A stretch of 64,000 bases of DNA, from assembly GCA_033977485.1 (NCBI GenBank), contig CM066998.1, forward strand, positions 27,839,501 through 27,903,500. Reading direction: 5' to 3'. Positions 8,302 to 21,152 of this stretch are shown piece by piece. The stretch's first letter is position 1. Every line of letters starts with the position of its first letter. The notes beneath the pieces were generated by a model. That model ran no database searches. It saw only the letters and a program-made list of their open reading frames with translations, and was not told the origin of the DNA. The translations under genes and the position numbers were made by a program. Origin of the DNA: Hydrangea macrophylla. Its lineage: Eukaryota > Streptophyta > Magnoliopsida > Cornales > Hydrangeaceae.

Positions 8302-11300
8302 TGTAACACCTGTAATTTTCTGTATTGGACCCACTATATTATTATATTATTATTTTAATTACGTGACGGTATGGACATGTTGTAGTATTACCATATAGAC
8401 TATAGTAACCATACCAACTCGACCATAATAAGATTTAACTTATTCCCGTACCCGTACCCGGACATTAGAAATAATACCCGGTTGTACGTAAATCGAGACT
8501 GACACGCATATCGAGAAACTTATGCACGTAAACCGAGAAAGTTGCACAGAACCCGAGGTGGGCCCCACATGGCCGGCCATGTGGCAACCACATGACATCC
8601 CTTTGGACACATGTCCACTTAATGGACACATGTCCACTTCATGGACACATGTCCTATGCATGTAACATGCAAATGACACCTAAGCTAATGCACTTTCTAT
8701 ATATAACATGCACATGCACACAATTGACACACTTTGTCTCTTATAATCTGCACTTAAGTAAAGAAATTAGAGCTGGAGTTATCAGTTCATATAGGAGAAG
8801 AAGAAGGTGACACCATTGAAGTTGAAGTTCAAGCTCCATCAAGCTCAAGAACAACATCAAGCTTAATTTCAAGCTTTGGTGAGTAAATTGTGAGTAAATT
8901 GTGAGAAATTGTCAGTAATCTAACTCAATTTAGAACACATATAATATGTACTAATGTTTGGTAGAAGTTGATGTTGTTGTGTTGAAGTTTCCATGACATG
9001 CAAGACAAATACATAAATCTGAGAAACTGAAACTCTCAGCAGAACATAGTTTAGTAAAAGGAATGTTTTGTGTAGCTCAAAAATCCGAATTAAGCTAGGT
9101 TATTTTGTGGTAAAAGCTAACTCATATATCTACAAATAACTCTTCTATAGCTCAGTCTAGAAATCAATACTTCATGGGTGAAATGCATGTACAACGCAGT
9201 GTTATAAACCTGGGAAAACAGAAACTTCCAGCAGAACGTAGTTTAGTAAAATGGATGTTTTGAGGAGCTCAAAAATCCGAATTAAGCTAGGTTTTTTTGT
9301 GGTAAAAGCTAACTCATATATCTACAAATAACTCTTCTATAGCTCAGTCTAGAAATCACTCCTTCATGGGTGAAATGCATGTACAACGCAGTGTTATAAA
9401 TCTGAGAAACTGAAACTCTCAGCAGAACATAGTTTAGTAAAATGAATGTTTTGTGCGGTTCAAAAATGTGAATTAAGCTAGGTTTTTTTGTGGTGATAGA
9501 TAACTCATTTATCTACAAATAACCCTTCTTTAGCTCAGTCTAAAAACCCCTCCTTAATAGGTGAAAGTTATGTACAATACAGTACTATAAATCTGGGACA
9601 GAACAGTCCGAGATATAAGAAATGTCTTGTAAAATAAATAGTTTGAGTAGCTCAGAAATGTTATTGAAGCTAGATTTTTTTTGTACATGAAGATATTCCT
9701 ATTATCTACAATGTTTTAGTTTTGAGTTTGATCTACAAAGCAATTTATCATGCCCAAATAAATCATGTTAATTCAGTCAACACAGTGAAAATGTATCATG
9801 GCAGATTGTGTAGCTTTTTGTATAATGTTTTGTTTATGCATGGTGTTGATTGTTGATGCTAGTTTTCCGGTACATGTGTTCTTATGAAAATCTCATTCTA
9901 TGGTAGTGCTATCGTGTAGATGATGATGTTAAGGGTTTCATCTATGTGTTTATTGGTATTATATTCACGTTATAAATCCATGAGCTACGTGCTATGTTTT
10001 CTATTGTTATGAATATATTTTAATGACCGTTGAAAGTTCATACCCAAACTATAAGTATACTGTATGGTACGATTATTGCATTAATAAGTGATCGGGAAAG
10101 TTTCCATCATAAGTATATTAAGAGGAAAACGGAATGTCGGACGTATAGCGAAATATTAACGGTTATAAATGGATGATATTAATGAACTAAACTACGAAAC
10201 GTGCGAACGCGTAAAATAATGATAAAACCTTCGATAACAGATTTAATGTGAATAAGGGATATTGGGCCTCGTTTCTAGTCGTGTGTCTACTGGTCAAAGT
10301 TGATTCGTGAACTTTTGTGTCATGTTTGGATAATTCTTACAAAGTTGGTCTCTCGATTATTCCGTGGAGTCGATTGGTGAGTTATGTTTTGTTCGTTGAT
10401 CTGAGGATCGGCATGACGTGTTCGGTCAAGTGCGGATGACCTGAGGATCGTCGTGACGTGTTCGATCAAGTGGTTGATTATTTTTCCGCACCCTTGGACT
10501 GAGGATCGGCATGAAGTGTTCGGTTATGTACGGGTGACCTGAGGATCGGCATGACGTGTTCGTCCAAGTGATTATTAATTTCCCGTACCCTTGGTCTGAG
10601 GATCGGCATGACGTGTTCGGTAACGTGCGGGCGACCTGAGGATCGGCATGTCGTGTTCGACCAAGAGATTGTTAATGTCCCGCACATTTATGCCATTTGG
10701 GCGACAGTTTGAGTGGCAGTTGGGCGACAGTTAACTATTCATTGTTGAGTGTTGTTCTTTCTTGTCCAATAAATGCGTTTGGAGTTAAGTCTTCTTTCAG
10801 TCAATGTCATTGGTCAGTTCAGTTCTGGGTTAAGTTTCAAAGGGAATGATTGGGTTTAAATAAGACATGATTTTGAGAATGAGAAAAGGAGAACAAGGCA
10901 TAGTATCGAGAATAAGAAATGATGAATGAGATATGGTTTCGATAAATAAGAGAGATGAAGAATAACGTACCTTAAGTGGTGGTAACCTTAAGGGGACCCT
11001 CACTTAGCTTAACCGCTAACGGCTTTTCATGCCGCTGGACCTTCCACGTCCAGCCTTTGCAGGTCCAGACGGAGCCGACTGCTATCAAGATGCTGACTTT
11101 ACTACTGAAGACTATGCTGGTGAAGACTACTACGAGGAAGGCTACGGGTTTGCCAGTTGAAGACTTTGGAGCTTTTCTTTTGTTGTAGTTCTGTTATTAT
11201 TATGTTAGTAATGTAATAGTTTAGCTGGTCTTGTAATATGTATCTTTTGGATATCTTTTTGGCCTGTAATATACTACTGATGTAAGACTTGGATGCTTTA

Positions 11301-11456
11301 AATTTCTGCTTCCGCTGAACTTAGTCACTTTCCCATATCACATTATTGTTATAAGCATGTTTGGACAATCAGGTGACACTCACAACCAGTCACGTGTCTA
11401 CGAACCCATAAAAGGAAATTTATTTTTCCCTATTTTTGGTACTTCAGGGCGTGACA
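8302..11456 (+). repeat. LARD LTR, copy B
   Basis: 3155 bp, the same length as copies A and C, with few substitutions relative to A (for example in the T-run near 9101 and at 11446). It is at once 3' LTR of internal A and 5' LTR of internal B, the expected product of homologous LTR-LTR exchange. It carries the same palindrome, repeats and micro-ORF as copy A. Confidence 0.9.
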
Positions 11457-11464
11457 GGGATTTT

Positions 11465-11476
11465 TGGTATCAGAGC
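11465..11476 (+). promoter_or_regulatory. Primer-binding site, tRNA-iMet type (internal B)
   Basis: TGGTATCAGAGC, identical in sequence and spacing from the LTR to the copy at 4364-4375. Confidence 0.9.
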
Positions 11477-11579
11477 TTTAGGTTTAGACGCGTTCACTGA
11501 TTGTCCTACACCTTAAGTTATGAGCCTAAGATTTACCTTGTATTTGTACTGACACTAAGTTAGCTCCTCTTGAATGACT

Positions 11580-12266
11580 ATGGAGTCGAGCTTCGTTCAT
11601 GATGATTTCGGAGGTCACTATAATCGCGATGGTCGTATCCAGCCTGTCGACCCTGTACTATATCGACAACGGAACTGCTAGAGGGCGAGGCATATCTTAG
11701 AGGAGGACATATGGAGAGCTATACTTACCGATACATTGCAGTATCTGGATCAAGTTCAGCCCGAGTCGATCCATGCTTCAGAGACTACCGTACTTATTTG
11801 CCAGGAGCCTATCAGCATGACTCGTGATGAGGCATTATATGACGATATATTCTTCCCGATTATTATGGCCGCACCAACACTTCCATTCTCACCCGAGCCC
11901 ATACCAGAGCCAGATACCGATTCAGATCCAATGGATACAGATAGCGACGACGACATAGCGAGTGGAGAGGATACTGCAGGCAGTGACCATTCAGCAGACA
12001 ACCCATCTAATGGTGACGACACAGATGACGACGATGACCTGACAATTGAGGATAATCCGACAAGTAGCAATGACGAGCCAATCGAGGATGTTGACCCAGT
12101 AGACGATCTTCAGAGAGCAGGAAATGATGTACACGACCATCCAGCACCACCAGTTGATTTGGACAAGATGATACCGATGCCTGAGCAGAACCACGAAGCA
12201 GATCCAACTGCCATCGAGGAGGAGGAAGAGGACCCTGAGGAGTTCTTAGAGGGCCTTAATAGATAA
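11580..12266 (+). pseudogene. Acidic ORF with in-frame amber (copy B)
   Basis: Same frame, amber position and double TAA end as the copy at 4479. Visible protein differences are minimal: one Leu/Phe change in DDIxFPII, and a silent change in the terminal Glu run. The near absence of other change in about 190 codons mostly reflects the youth of the duplication, so it does not prove selection. The product remains unidentified. Confidence 0.45.
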
Positions 12267-13259
12267 TAAGAGAGGCAGACTTTACCTTAGATATGGTAAG
12301 GGAGTACCATAGTAAGCAGTTACATCCTTTCTTCTCATTCGACTCATTTTGAGTAAATCGATGCCTTCTATTCTAATGGTCATTTCTTCTGAAAATGGTA
12401 CCTATATATTTTGTAAAGTGGCTCCGATTACCGTCAATAATTATTGTGATACACTCCTTGATAAGTAATTCATTTCCTTGATTTTTTTTATACCCCAGTC
12501 AATAATTCTTGAGTATGTACCTTGATCATCCGATTTTTGACAAATTCTTTTGAGAACAAGTTCGATCACTAGTACTGGAAAGTCATTCTTTTGACTTATT
12601 ATTCTTTGAACTTAAATCTTGAAAGCTCACTGTCTTTGAAATTATTCTAAATAAATTTGATTACTAATACTGCAAAGTCATTCTTTTTGACTTATTATCC
12701 CTTGAACAAATTCTTACAAGTTCATTTCATTTGAAATAATTCTAAATGAGTTCTCTATTCTTGTTTTGTTAGGAACTCAAAAATGTTGTACTCTCTGTAC
12801 ATCTTGACCTCTTATTGTCTCTCTCAGGTGGTACCTTATTCTTTATCAGTAGGGTTTCGTTTGGACTATTTCACTTATGAAATACCTAATTCTTATTTCA
12901 TTCGTTGAAGGCCTTGTGCCATCATTTACTTTCATTTCCTACAAATCTTGAGATACTACGATTACTTCCATAGTAATCGGTCATCCTATTATTGTTAGAT
13001 TTACATTTTATTCTTGATTGGATCACATCATTCTACTATTATACTTCTATCTATGAGGATTCATCTGTCTTTTCGGACTCGGCTTCATTTTGGGTCAATC
13101 TGTTTAATCGTTTCAATCATTTTATTCTAGCTACCGGGATTATAATGATAACCATAATGTGAAATATAACAGGTATTGATTGCTTCACATAAGGTATGAT
13201 AGAAACCTTATAGACACGAACTCATACGTAGGAACAGAAGAATCTTCTCGATCTCTGCA

Positions 13260-13529
13260 ATGGATGAATCATCTCAAACAACTGAGGACTGGTCTAGAAG
13301 GCTAAGCAACATAATACCTAAGGAGATCGATCCCACTAGTGTATTTGGAAGACTGATACAAGGCTTATGGAAGACCGCTGACGGCACAAGCACAAGTGAC
13401 TATGGAAACGATTTATTTAGACACCTCCATATCGTCCATTCAGAATCACTTTTTAGACCACTCAAGCCACAACCTGCTACACTACCAAGGTCAACCCTAC
13501 TACAAGGAGCACATGAGATATTGACTTAA
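13260..13529 (+). CDS. 89-aa ORF of unknown function in LARD internal B
   Basis: Encodes the same 89 residues as 6159-6428, with the stop changed from TAG to TAA. No recognisable domain. Interpretation is as for the first copy: a possible Gag fragment or chance frame. Confidence 0.3.
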   Translation: MDESSQTTEDWSRRLSNIIPKEIDPTSVFGRLIQGLWKTADGTSTSDYGNDLFRHLHIVHSESLFRPLKPQPATLPRSTLLQGAHEILT

Positions 13530-14774
13530 CCCGAGGCAATGGAAGACGCAAGAATAGAACATACCTTCAACAAATCAAACAACCTCCTAGACTGCTGACA
13601 TCGACCACGTTTAATCACAACGAACGACTCGCACCGCGAACATTAGTGAAGATGAGTACTGCATTCCACCTTCAAGCCAATGATCAGATCGCATAGGGCC
13701 TACCAAGGGAAGACACGTTTCAGGTTTACAACATCGATGTTCCATCAACACGCTGAAGAAATGCATCTCTGACCCTGCGCACGTTATAAATTAAAACCAT
13801 GTAAGGCTGAGTAATTATATTCATCTTTCTAATTTAACTCCTTTTGAGTAAACCCACTATTTTCTACCATTGGTTGCGTTAGATCAATTATCCTTATGAT
13901 GAACCTTGGGATGTCCTTTATTGTTTCACTAATTGACAGTTATTCATTGTCCTCTCTGATTTCACTTAACAAGATTTTGGATCATTCTGATCAGTGATAA
14001 ATCCAATTGTGAATTCATTGGCTTTCTAATGCTATAAGTCACCTCTTTGGACTTATCACCATGAAATTCGATTCCAATGATTCATTTATAAACCAATCAT
14101 TATAAGTCATTTGGACTTATGATCTGTTAAATCAATCTCGTTTGGACTGTCAACCGTTTGACCAACTTTTGCAAGTGCGTATCCCTTGACATTATTGCAA
14201 AGGATCTCTTTGCACCCTTTGTAAATTAGACTTCATTTCCTTTCATTTCTCCAATTCTTCTTATTGGTAACCTTGATTTTTATCATTAAGGCTTCACCTA
14301 AATTATTGGCTCATGAAACAAGGAATTCTTATGTCCTACCTGGGAGGCCTTGCGCCTACAGTCATTGCATTACTATGATTGTCCTACAGTAACCATCTAA
14401 TGGTTATTCTCAGATACTCTTTCTATACATTGTGATCCTACAAGTGATTGATCACGTACCTCTTCGTTTCTAACTCAGTATATAATGAGTATTCATTTTG
14501 TTATGAATTCAACTCCTTACAAGTGAATTCAATCCTACTCCAATTACCAATAACAACTTATATGCTTGGTATTAAATAATGCATGGAGAAATTGCTTAAC
14601 GACTTGTGTCATCACCTACAATGCCAAAACTCCACGACGATTTCATGTTGACACGCAAAGGAACTAAATCACAATAACACACATAAAAGGACGCCACGAC
14701 CCCTACAAGTTATAGAAGACAATCATGAGACCAACTAGACTTCTCAACCATCGCATCAAGAAGCTGAGAGGTAA

Positions 14775-15164
14775 GAATCTTGCTCGATTAAAGACATAGA
14801 AGAAACAAACCAGTATCCCGAACAACTACTCGAATGCAGTCCACAATCATTGAGGAAAACTCTGGATACATCAAAATTCATCACAAGAGGCAAAAGAAAT
14901 AATGAAAGTAAAGTTAATCAGACTGCTATTCAGACACATCCAAAGCAACGTGATATTTGCGACAGCTGCGGAATATCTGGACATCACTTCAAAGAATGCA
15001 AAGCACCGAAACAGCTCACAAGTTGATAGGCGCAGTGCTTCAATTGTGGAAAGACTGGACGTGTGAGCAAAGATTATCTGAAACGAGAAACTCAGAACAA
15101 GGTTCTACCAAAAAGAAGATCCCGAAAGAGAACTTGCAGATCACCAAATCAATCTCAGCAATGA
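14775..15164 (+). pseudogene. gag: Gag zinc-knuckle remnant (internal B)
   Basis: Third copy of the knuckle segment. It keeps the first CCHC motif, the tandem stops and the broken second knuckle. A further change turns the Pro after the lost Cys into Leu (TATCTG). It lies 236 bp before LTR C. Confidence 0.7.
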
Positions 15165-15400
15165 ACAAGATGAAAGACCAAAGGTGCCATATTCAATGTC
15201 AGAACTATGAATTTCACTTGGCATTGTTTTAGCAAAGAAGTTTGGACGTTTGAAAAAAAAAATTATTAAGAAGGTCTGATTAGTTAGCTAGTGGGAACCT
15301 CATAACCTTAAAATCTGAGATATTATTAGTACCTTGTAATTTCTAAGACCTAGCAAAATCTAGATTTCGAGGACGAAATCCTTTAATAGGTGGTGGAAGA

Positions 15401-18400
15401 TGTAACACCTGTAATTTTATGTATTGGACCCACTATATTATTATATTATTATTTTAATTACGTGACGGTATGGACATGTTGTAGTATTACCATATAGACT
15501 ATAGTAACCATACCAACTCGACCATAATAAGATTTAACTTAGTCCCGTACCCGTACCCGGACATTAGAAATAATACTCGATTGTACGTAAATCGAGACCG
15601 ACACGCATATCGAGAAACTTATGCACGTAAACCAAGAAAGTTGCACACAACCCGAGGTGGGCCCCACATGGCCGGCCATGTGGCAACCACATGACATCCC
15701 TTTGGACACATGTCCACTTAATGGACACATGTCCACTTCATGGACACATGTCCTATGCATGTAACATGCAAATGACACCTAAGCTAATGCACTTTCTATA
15801 TATAACATGCACATGCACACAATTGACACACTTTGTCTCTTATAATCTGCACTTAAGTAAATAAATTAGAGCTGGAGTTATAAGTTCATATAGGAGAAGA
15901 AGAAGGTGACACCATTGAAGTTGAAGTTCAAGCTCCATCAAGCTCAAGAACAACATCAAGCTTAATTTCAAGCTTTGGTGAGTAAATTATGAGTAAATTG
16001 TGAGAAATTGTCAGTAATCTAACTCAATTTAGAACACATATAATATGTACTAATGTTTGGTAGAAGTTGATGTTGTTGTGTTGAAGTTTCCATGACATGC
16101 AAGACAAATACATAAATCTGAGAAACTGAAACTCTCAGCAGAACATTGTTTAGTAAAAGGAATGTTTTGTGTAGCTCAAAAATCCGAATTAAGCTAGGTT
16201 TTTTTGTGGTAAAAGCTAACTCATATATCTACAAATAACTCTTCTATAGCTCAGTCTAGAAATCAATCCTTCATGGGTGAAATGCATGTACAACGCAGTG
16301 TTATAAACCTGGGAAAATAGAAACTTCCAGAAGAACGTAGTTTAGTAAAATGGATGTTTTGAGGAGCTCTAAAATCCGAATTAAGCTAGGTGTTTTTGTG
16401 GTAAAAGCTAACTCATATATCTACAAATAACTCTTCTATAGCTCAGTCTAGAAATCAATCCTTCATGGGTGAAATGCATGTACAACGCAGTGTTATAAAT
16501 CTGAGAAACTGAAACTCTCAGCAGAACATAGTTTAGTAAAATGAATGTTTTGTGCAGTTAAAAAATGCGAATTAAGCTAGGTTTTTTTGTGGTGATAGAT
16601 AACTCATTTATCTACAAATAACCCTTCTTTAGCTCAGTCTAAACACCCCTCCTTAATAGGTGAAAGTTACGTACAATACAGTACTATAAATCTGGGACAG
16701 AACAGTCCGAGATATAAGAAATGTCTTGTAAAATAAATAGTTTGAGTAGCTCAAAAATGTTTTTGAAGCTAGATTTTTTTTGTACATGAAGATATTCCTA
16801 TTATCTACAATGTTTTAGTTTTGAGTTTGATCTACAAAGCAATTTATCATGCCCAAATAAATCATGTTAATTCAGTCAACACAGTGAAAATGTATCCTGG
16901 CAGATTGTGTAGCTTTTTGTATAATGTTTTGTTTATGCATGGTGTTGATTGTTGATGCTAGTTTTCCGGTACATGTGTTCTTATGAAAATCTCATTCTAT
17001 GGTAGTGCTATCGTGTAGATGATGATGTTAAGGGTTTCATCTATGTGTTTATTGGTATTATATTCACGTTATAAATCCATGAGCTACGTGCTATGTTTTC
17101 TATTGTTATGAATATATTTTAATGACCGTTGAAAGTTCATACCCAAACTATAAGTATACTGTATGGTACGATTATTGCATTAATAAGTGATCGGGAAAGT
17201 TTCCATCATAAGTATATTAAGAGGAAAACGGAATGTCGGACGTATAGCGAAATATTAACGGTTATAAATGGATGATATTAATGAACTAAACTACGAAACG
17301 TGCGAACACGTAAAATAATGATAAAACCTTCGATAACAGATTTCATGTGAATAAGGGATATTGGGCCTCGTTTCTAGTCGTGTGTCTACTAGTCAAAGTT
17401 GATTCGTGAACTTTTGTGTCATGTTTGGATAATTCTTACAAAGTTGGTCTCTCGATTATTCCGTGGAGTCGATTGGTGAGTTATGTTTTGTTCGTTGATC
17501 TGAGGATCGGCATGACGTGTTCGGTCAAGTGCGGATGACCTGAGGATCGTCGTGACGTGTTCGATCAAGTGGTTGATTATTTTTCCGCACCCTTGGACTG
17601 AGGATCGGCATGAAGTGTTCGGTTATGTACGGGTGACCTGAGGATCGGCATGACGTGTTCGTCCAAGTGATTATTAATTTCCCGTACCCTTGGTCTGAGG
17701 ATCGGCATGACGTGTTCGGTAACGTGCGGGCGACCTGAGGATCGGCATGACGTGTTCGACCAAGAGATTGTTAATGTCCCGCACACTTATGCCATTTGGG
17801 CGACAGTTTAAGTGCCAGTTGGGCGACAGTTAACTATTCATTGTTGAGTGTTGTTCTTTCTTGTCCAATAAATGCGTTTGGAGTTAAGTCTTCTTTCAGT
17901 CAATGTCATTGGTCAGTTCAGTTCTGGGTTAAGTTTCAAAGGGAATGATTGGGTTTAAATAAGACATGGTTTTGAGAATGAGAAAAGGAGAACAAGGCAT
18001 AGTATCGAGAATAAGAAATGATGAATGAGATATGGTTTCGAGAAATAAGAGAGATGAAGAATAACGTACCTTAAGTGGTGGTAACCTTAAGGGGACCCTC
18101 ACTTAGCTTAACCGCTAACGGCTTTTCATGCCGCTGGACCTTCCACGTCCAGCCTTTGCAGGTCCAGACGGAGCCGACTGCTATCAAGATGCTGACTTTA
18201 CTACTGAAGACTATGCTGGTGAAGACTACTACGAGGAAGGCTACGGGTTCGCCAGTTGAAGACTTTGGAGCTTTTCTTTTGTTGTAGTTCTGTTATTATT
18301 ATGTTAGTAATGTAATAGTTTAGCTGGTCTTGTAATATGTATCTTTTGGATATCTTTTTGGCCTGTAATATACTACTGATGTAAGACTTGGATGCTTTAA

Positions 18401-18555
18401 ATTTCTGCTTCCGCTGAACTTAGTCACTTTCCCATATCACATTATTGTTATAAGCATGTTTGGACAATCAGGTGACACTCACAACCAGTCACGTGTCTAC
18501 GAACCCATAAAAGGAAATTTATTTTTCCTTATTTTTGGTACTTCGGGGCGTGACA
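15401..18555 (+). repeat. LARD LTR, copy C (right end of array)
   Basis: 3155 bp, somewhat more diverged from A and B than they are from each other. Examples are the LTR start region (AGTCCCGTACC near 15541) and the 191-bp repeats. It ends CGTGACA at 18555, and the next base is Athila gag. The adjacent CAACT (18556-18560) would be the right target duplication; its partner is outside the window. Confidence 0.9.
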
Positions 18556-19634
18556 CAACTGACATATTTTGGCAGAAGGAGGTAGGCCCTGCATGTGGCC
18601 CATCATCATTAGTTGGTCCATTTTCCTATTTAATTCTTGAATTTTAAATGAATGGCTTGACTTAACTTTAGCCTCTCTTTTTGGTCGTGGTAGAAGGTGT
18701 CCCTCGGGGCATACAGACACAACTTGGTGCATAGAGTTTTCACTCAAGGTTCGAAGATCTTCCAAGCTTCATTGGCACTTTTGTGGAGGAACATCCCCGC
18801 ACAAATAGCATCGACTGTGTTTCGAACATTGGGCATAAGCCCTTCATAGAAAACTTGTACTAGTTACCATTTAGGTATCTGATGATGAGGGCAAGAACGT
18901 AGCAGTTCCTTAAATTGTTCCTACGTATCGTAAAGTGTTTCATCATCTTGCATCATGAAATTCATTATAGATTTTCTAATTTGATTTGTTCGAGTGATGG
19001 GGAAAAACTTTTATAGGAACGCAGTATGCAACCCCTCCCATGTTCTTATAGAGTTTGGCTCCAACGATTGGAGCCAATACTTCACTTTATCCTTAAGGGA
19101 AAATGGGAAGAGACGCAATTTTAACTCATCATTAGTTAAGTTTTGAATTTTTAAAGTAGCACAGATACCCTGAAATTCCCCCAAATGGTGGTAGGGATCA
19201 TCCTTAGCGCGACCGTGAAAAGATGGGAGAAGTGCAATGGTCGATGACTTGATCTCGAAATGAGATGCAGTCACCTCCGGGAATTCTATGCATGATGGTG
19301 GCGTGAATGCTGTCGGGGTAAAATAGTCTTTTAAAGGTAGAGGTGGAGATATGTTAAGGTTGCCTCCATTATTCTAATTATTTTCGTTATTCACGTTATT
19401 TCCAAAATTAGCCATTGGAATAGGTTCAATTTGAATAGTTCTAGTTTTTCTTAGATGTTTAAGAGTACTATGAATTTTAGACTCAAACAAAGATAACGGT
19501 TTAGGTGTGCATTCATCATCTAGCATCAACCGAGCTCTAGAAGCTTGGGTTGAAGACCTAAGGGCTCTAAGTGTACGTTCAAGTTCAAGATTAAGCGGAT
19601 TTAGTTTAGGTTTACTCGAATAGGTACCAAACAT
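18556..19634 (-). pseudogene. gag: Athila-1 gag, N-terminal part, broken
   Basis: Reading the minus strand from ATG at 19634, the frame begins MFGTYSSKPKL and contains LELERTLRALRSS, as in the two other Athila gags of the window. It stops at 19374. The Gag core then appears in other frames (19274-19011, with SSTIALLPSFHGRAKDDPYHH and LFPFSLKDKVKYWLQSLEP), and later the start of the zinc knuckle, ICQLC, cut exactly where the LARD LTR begins. Gag forms the virus-like particle and binds RNA. This copy has at least two frame breaks besides the insertion. The knuckle should continue like CALCSEPSHNISAC, as in Athila-3. Confidence 0.8.
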
Positions 19635-19658
19635 AAACTAAAGAACTAACACTACTAT

Positions 19659-20293
19659 TGATGATGTCAAAATTTGGGTAAGAGTAATTATATGAGAGAG
19701 ATGGATGCAATGAAGTTTGGATGTGGTTCGCCCCGTTAATGGGGTGACCTGCGTCTACGGGTGCGTCAGTACGCTCTCACTAACAGATCTCCGGCAGGGA
19801 CTGGTAAGCCAACAGGGTAGGCGGCACTACCAGCCAAACTGACCAGGTGTATGCGTATGAGTGAATATAATATACTGTCCTTTAGGTTCAGGATGTGACC
19901 CCTTCAATGGGGATGGGTGGCCTCTTTTATATGTGCAAGAGACCACCCGTACAAGGTAAGTCTACAGATTAGGAAGCTTAATCTATTTACAACTGATTTA
20001 CATGAATTTAGGAGAGTTTCCTAAGCAATTTAGGAAACCACTTGCTCCTTCCATATAGTCTTCTAGCCAAGATAGGATACTGCCCGGAGGCTTCCGGGGC
20101 AAGCAATCATGCCCTCTGGAGGTACTCTAACGTAGGACCAGTCTGGAATGAACCCCTGGGCTTTAAGCCAAACCGGGCGGTTCTGCGTAACGGCCCGGGA
20201 TAGTCGAGTAGTCAGCTCAAACTCAAGCTGACTTGGCTTCTTCTTGCTAAGGTGGCTAGGCTTGACTTTGACCTGATATTTTTGTACATATCA
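19659..20293 (-). repeat. 3' LTR of the Tat-type element
   Basis: On the plus strand it starts TGATGATGTCAAAAT and ends TTTTTGTACATATCA. A minus-strand TATAAAAGAG-type promoter (plus strand near 19921-19932) is visible. Confidence 0.85.
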
Positions 20294-20309
20294 GCTACCC
20301 CCCATTTTC
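20294..20309 (-). promoter_or_regulatory. Polypurine tract of the Tat-type element
   Basis: The minus strand reads GAAAATGGGGGGTAGC directly before the 3' LTR, as expected for the plus-strand primer. Confidence 0.8.
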
Positions 20310-20680
20310 AAAACTGATGTGATGCTCCATTAGATGAGGTTTTAAAAATTAGTACTACTCTGAAAAATCGTCTGAGATGCAGGTCGGGACTTCATCCGGG
20401 GCAAGACCGGTCATGTTGATCAGCCGAGATCTGGATCGAGCGGTGTTTATGTGGGGCCTGGGTCAACGACAGCCATGTGCCAGCTGGTGGTTGGCCTAGT
20501 CAGGATCCAACGAGGTTGACGTGAAAGTAACCGAGCAGTTACGAGTGTCCGATCGCACATTTAATGCGCGCAGCTTTTGATGCGACGGTTCACGTGCCTG
20601 AGACGACAGTTGTCGAACGGTTTTGGCAGGAAAGCTCCATAGTCATTGGATCTGATCCGATCTAGGCCATCAGTGCTTCT

Positions 20681-20687
20681 TATATAA
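20681..20687 (+). promoter_or_regulatory. TATA box for the antisense accessory gene
   Basis: TATATAA lies on the plus strand about 470 bp upstream of the likely start at 21153 and just inside the element from its 3' LTR. It faces the accessory gene and away from pol. A CT-rich leader follows. Confidence 0.5.
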
Positions 20688-21152
20688 GGAACACTTGATC
20701 ATTTCTTATGTTCCTGCTGACAAATGATAGATACAACTGAGCGGTTTTGAGAGCAAGAGTTTCCCGACCAAGTCTTTCGAGCCCTTTTCTACTTTCATTC
20801 TTGTAAGTCCTTCCTTCCCTAGTTTCCATTTGATGCATTCCTTCTTCTCTCCTTTCTTTTTCTTTATTTCTGAGTGAGGTTGGAGAGAGCGAACCACCTA
20901 GGATTTGCCCGGAAGTGGGATTTCTTTTTCCTTAGGTTCATATTCTTCATTAGGATAGGAGGTGTAGCCGAGCAGTTGAACCGATCGGGTTATCCTGTGT
21001 CAGTTTTGCACGAGTGTTATCAGACTGTGAGGGCCTTGTATGCTTTACCTCTTAGGTGTATAGCTTTGCCTACTCTATACGTCAGACTTGGGGTTCCAGA
21101 CCCGTACATAGGATACCAACTACTCCCTTACCCAGCCACAGGGAACTTAAAG

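Larger units (their letters stand above)
11457..15400 (+). mobile_element. LARD internal region B
   Basis: 3944 bp and colinear with internal A. It is 2 bp shorter, with at least part of the difference in the poly-A run before the PPT region. It repeats the PBS (11465-11476), acidic ORF (11580-12266), 89-codon ORF (13260-13529), knuckle remnant (14775-15164) and PPT. Positions 12267-13259 and 13530-14774 show no gene. Confidence 0.85.
1..18555 (+). mobile_element. Tandem array of a LARD-like, pol-less Ty3/gypsy element
   Basis: A 7101-bp unit repeats head to tail: positions 1, 7102 and 14203 begin the same sequence, and the copies differ by scattered substitutions and a few short indels. Each unit is a 3155-bp LTR plus about 3945 bp of internal DNA. 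The visible order is internal (partial), LTR, internal, LTR, internal, LTR. The LTR starts TGTAACACC and ends GCGTGACA, is followed by an iMet-type primer-binding site and preceded by a polypurine tract. No RT, RNase H or integrase can be read, so the element is non-autonomous. Size and design resemble large retrotransposon derivatives (LARDs). The array ends at 18555, inside the gag of a minus-strand Athila element. Sharing of LTRs between adjacent units suggests unequal LTR recombination. The left end lies outside the window. Confidence 0.9.

Noticed and set aside
1..18555. 7.1-kb unit as centromeric or rDNA-type satellite
   Set aside because: The unit has LTR ends, PBS and PPT in the right places, so it is a retroelement array.
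20706..20897. Minus-strand Lys-rich ORF in the Tat-type element
   Set aside because: It is the complement of the CT-rich leader of the antisense gene.
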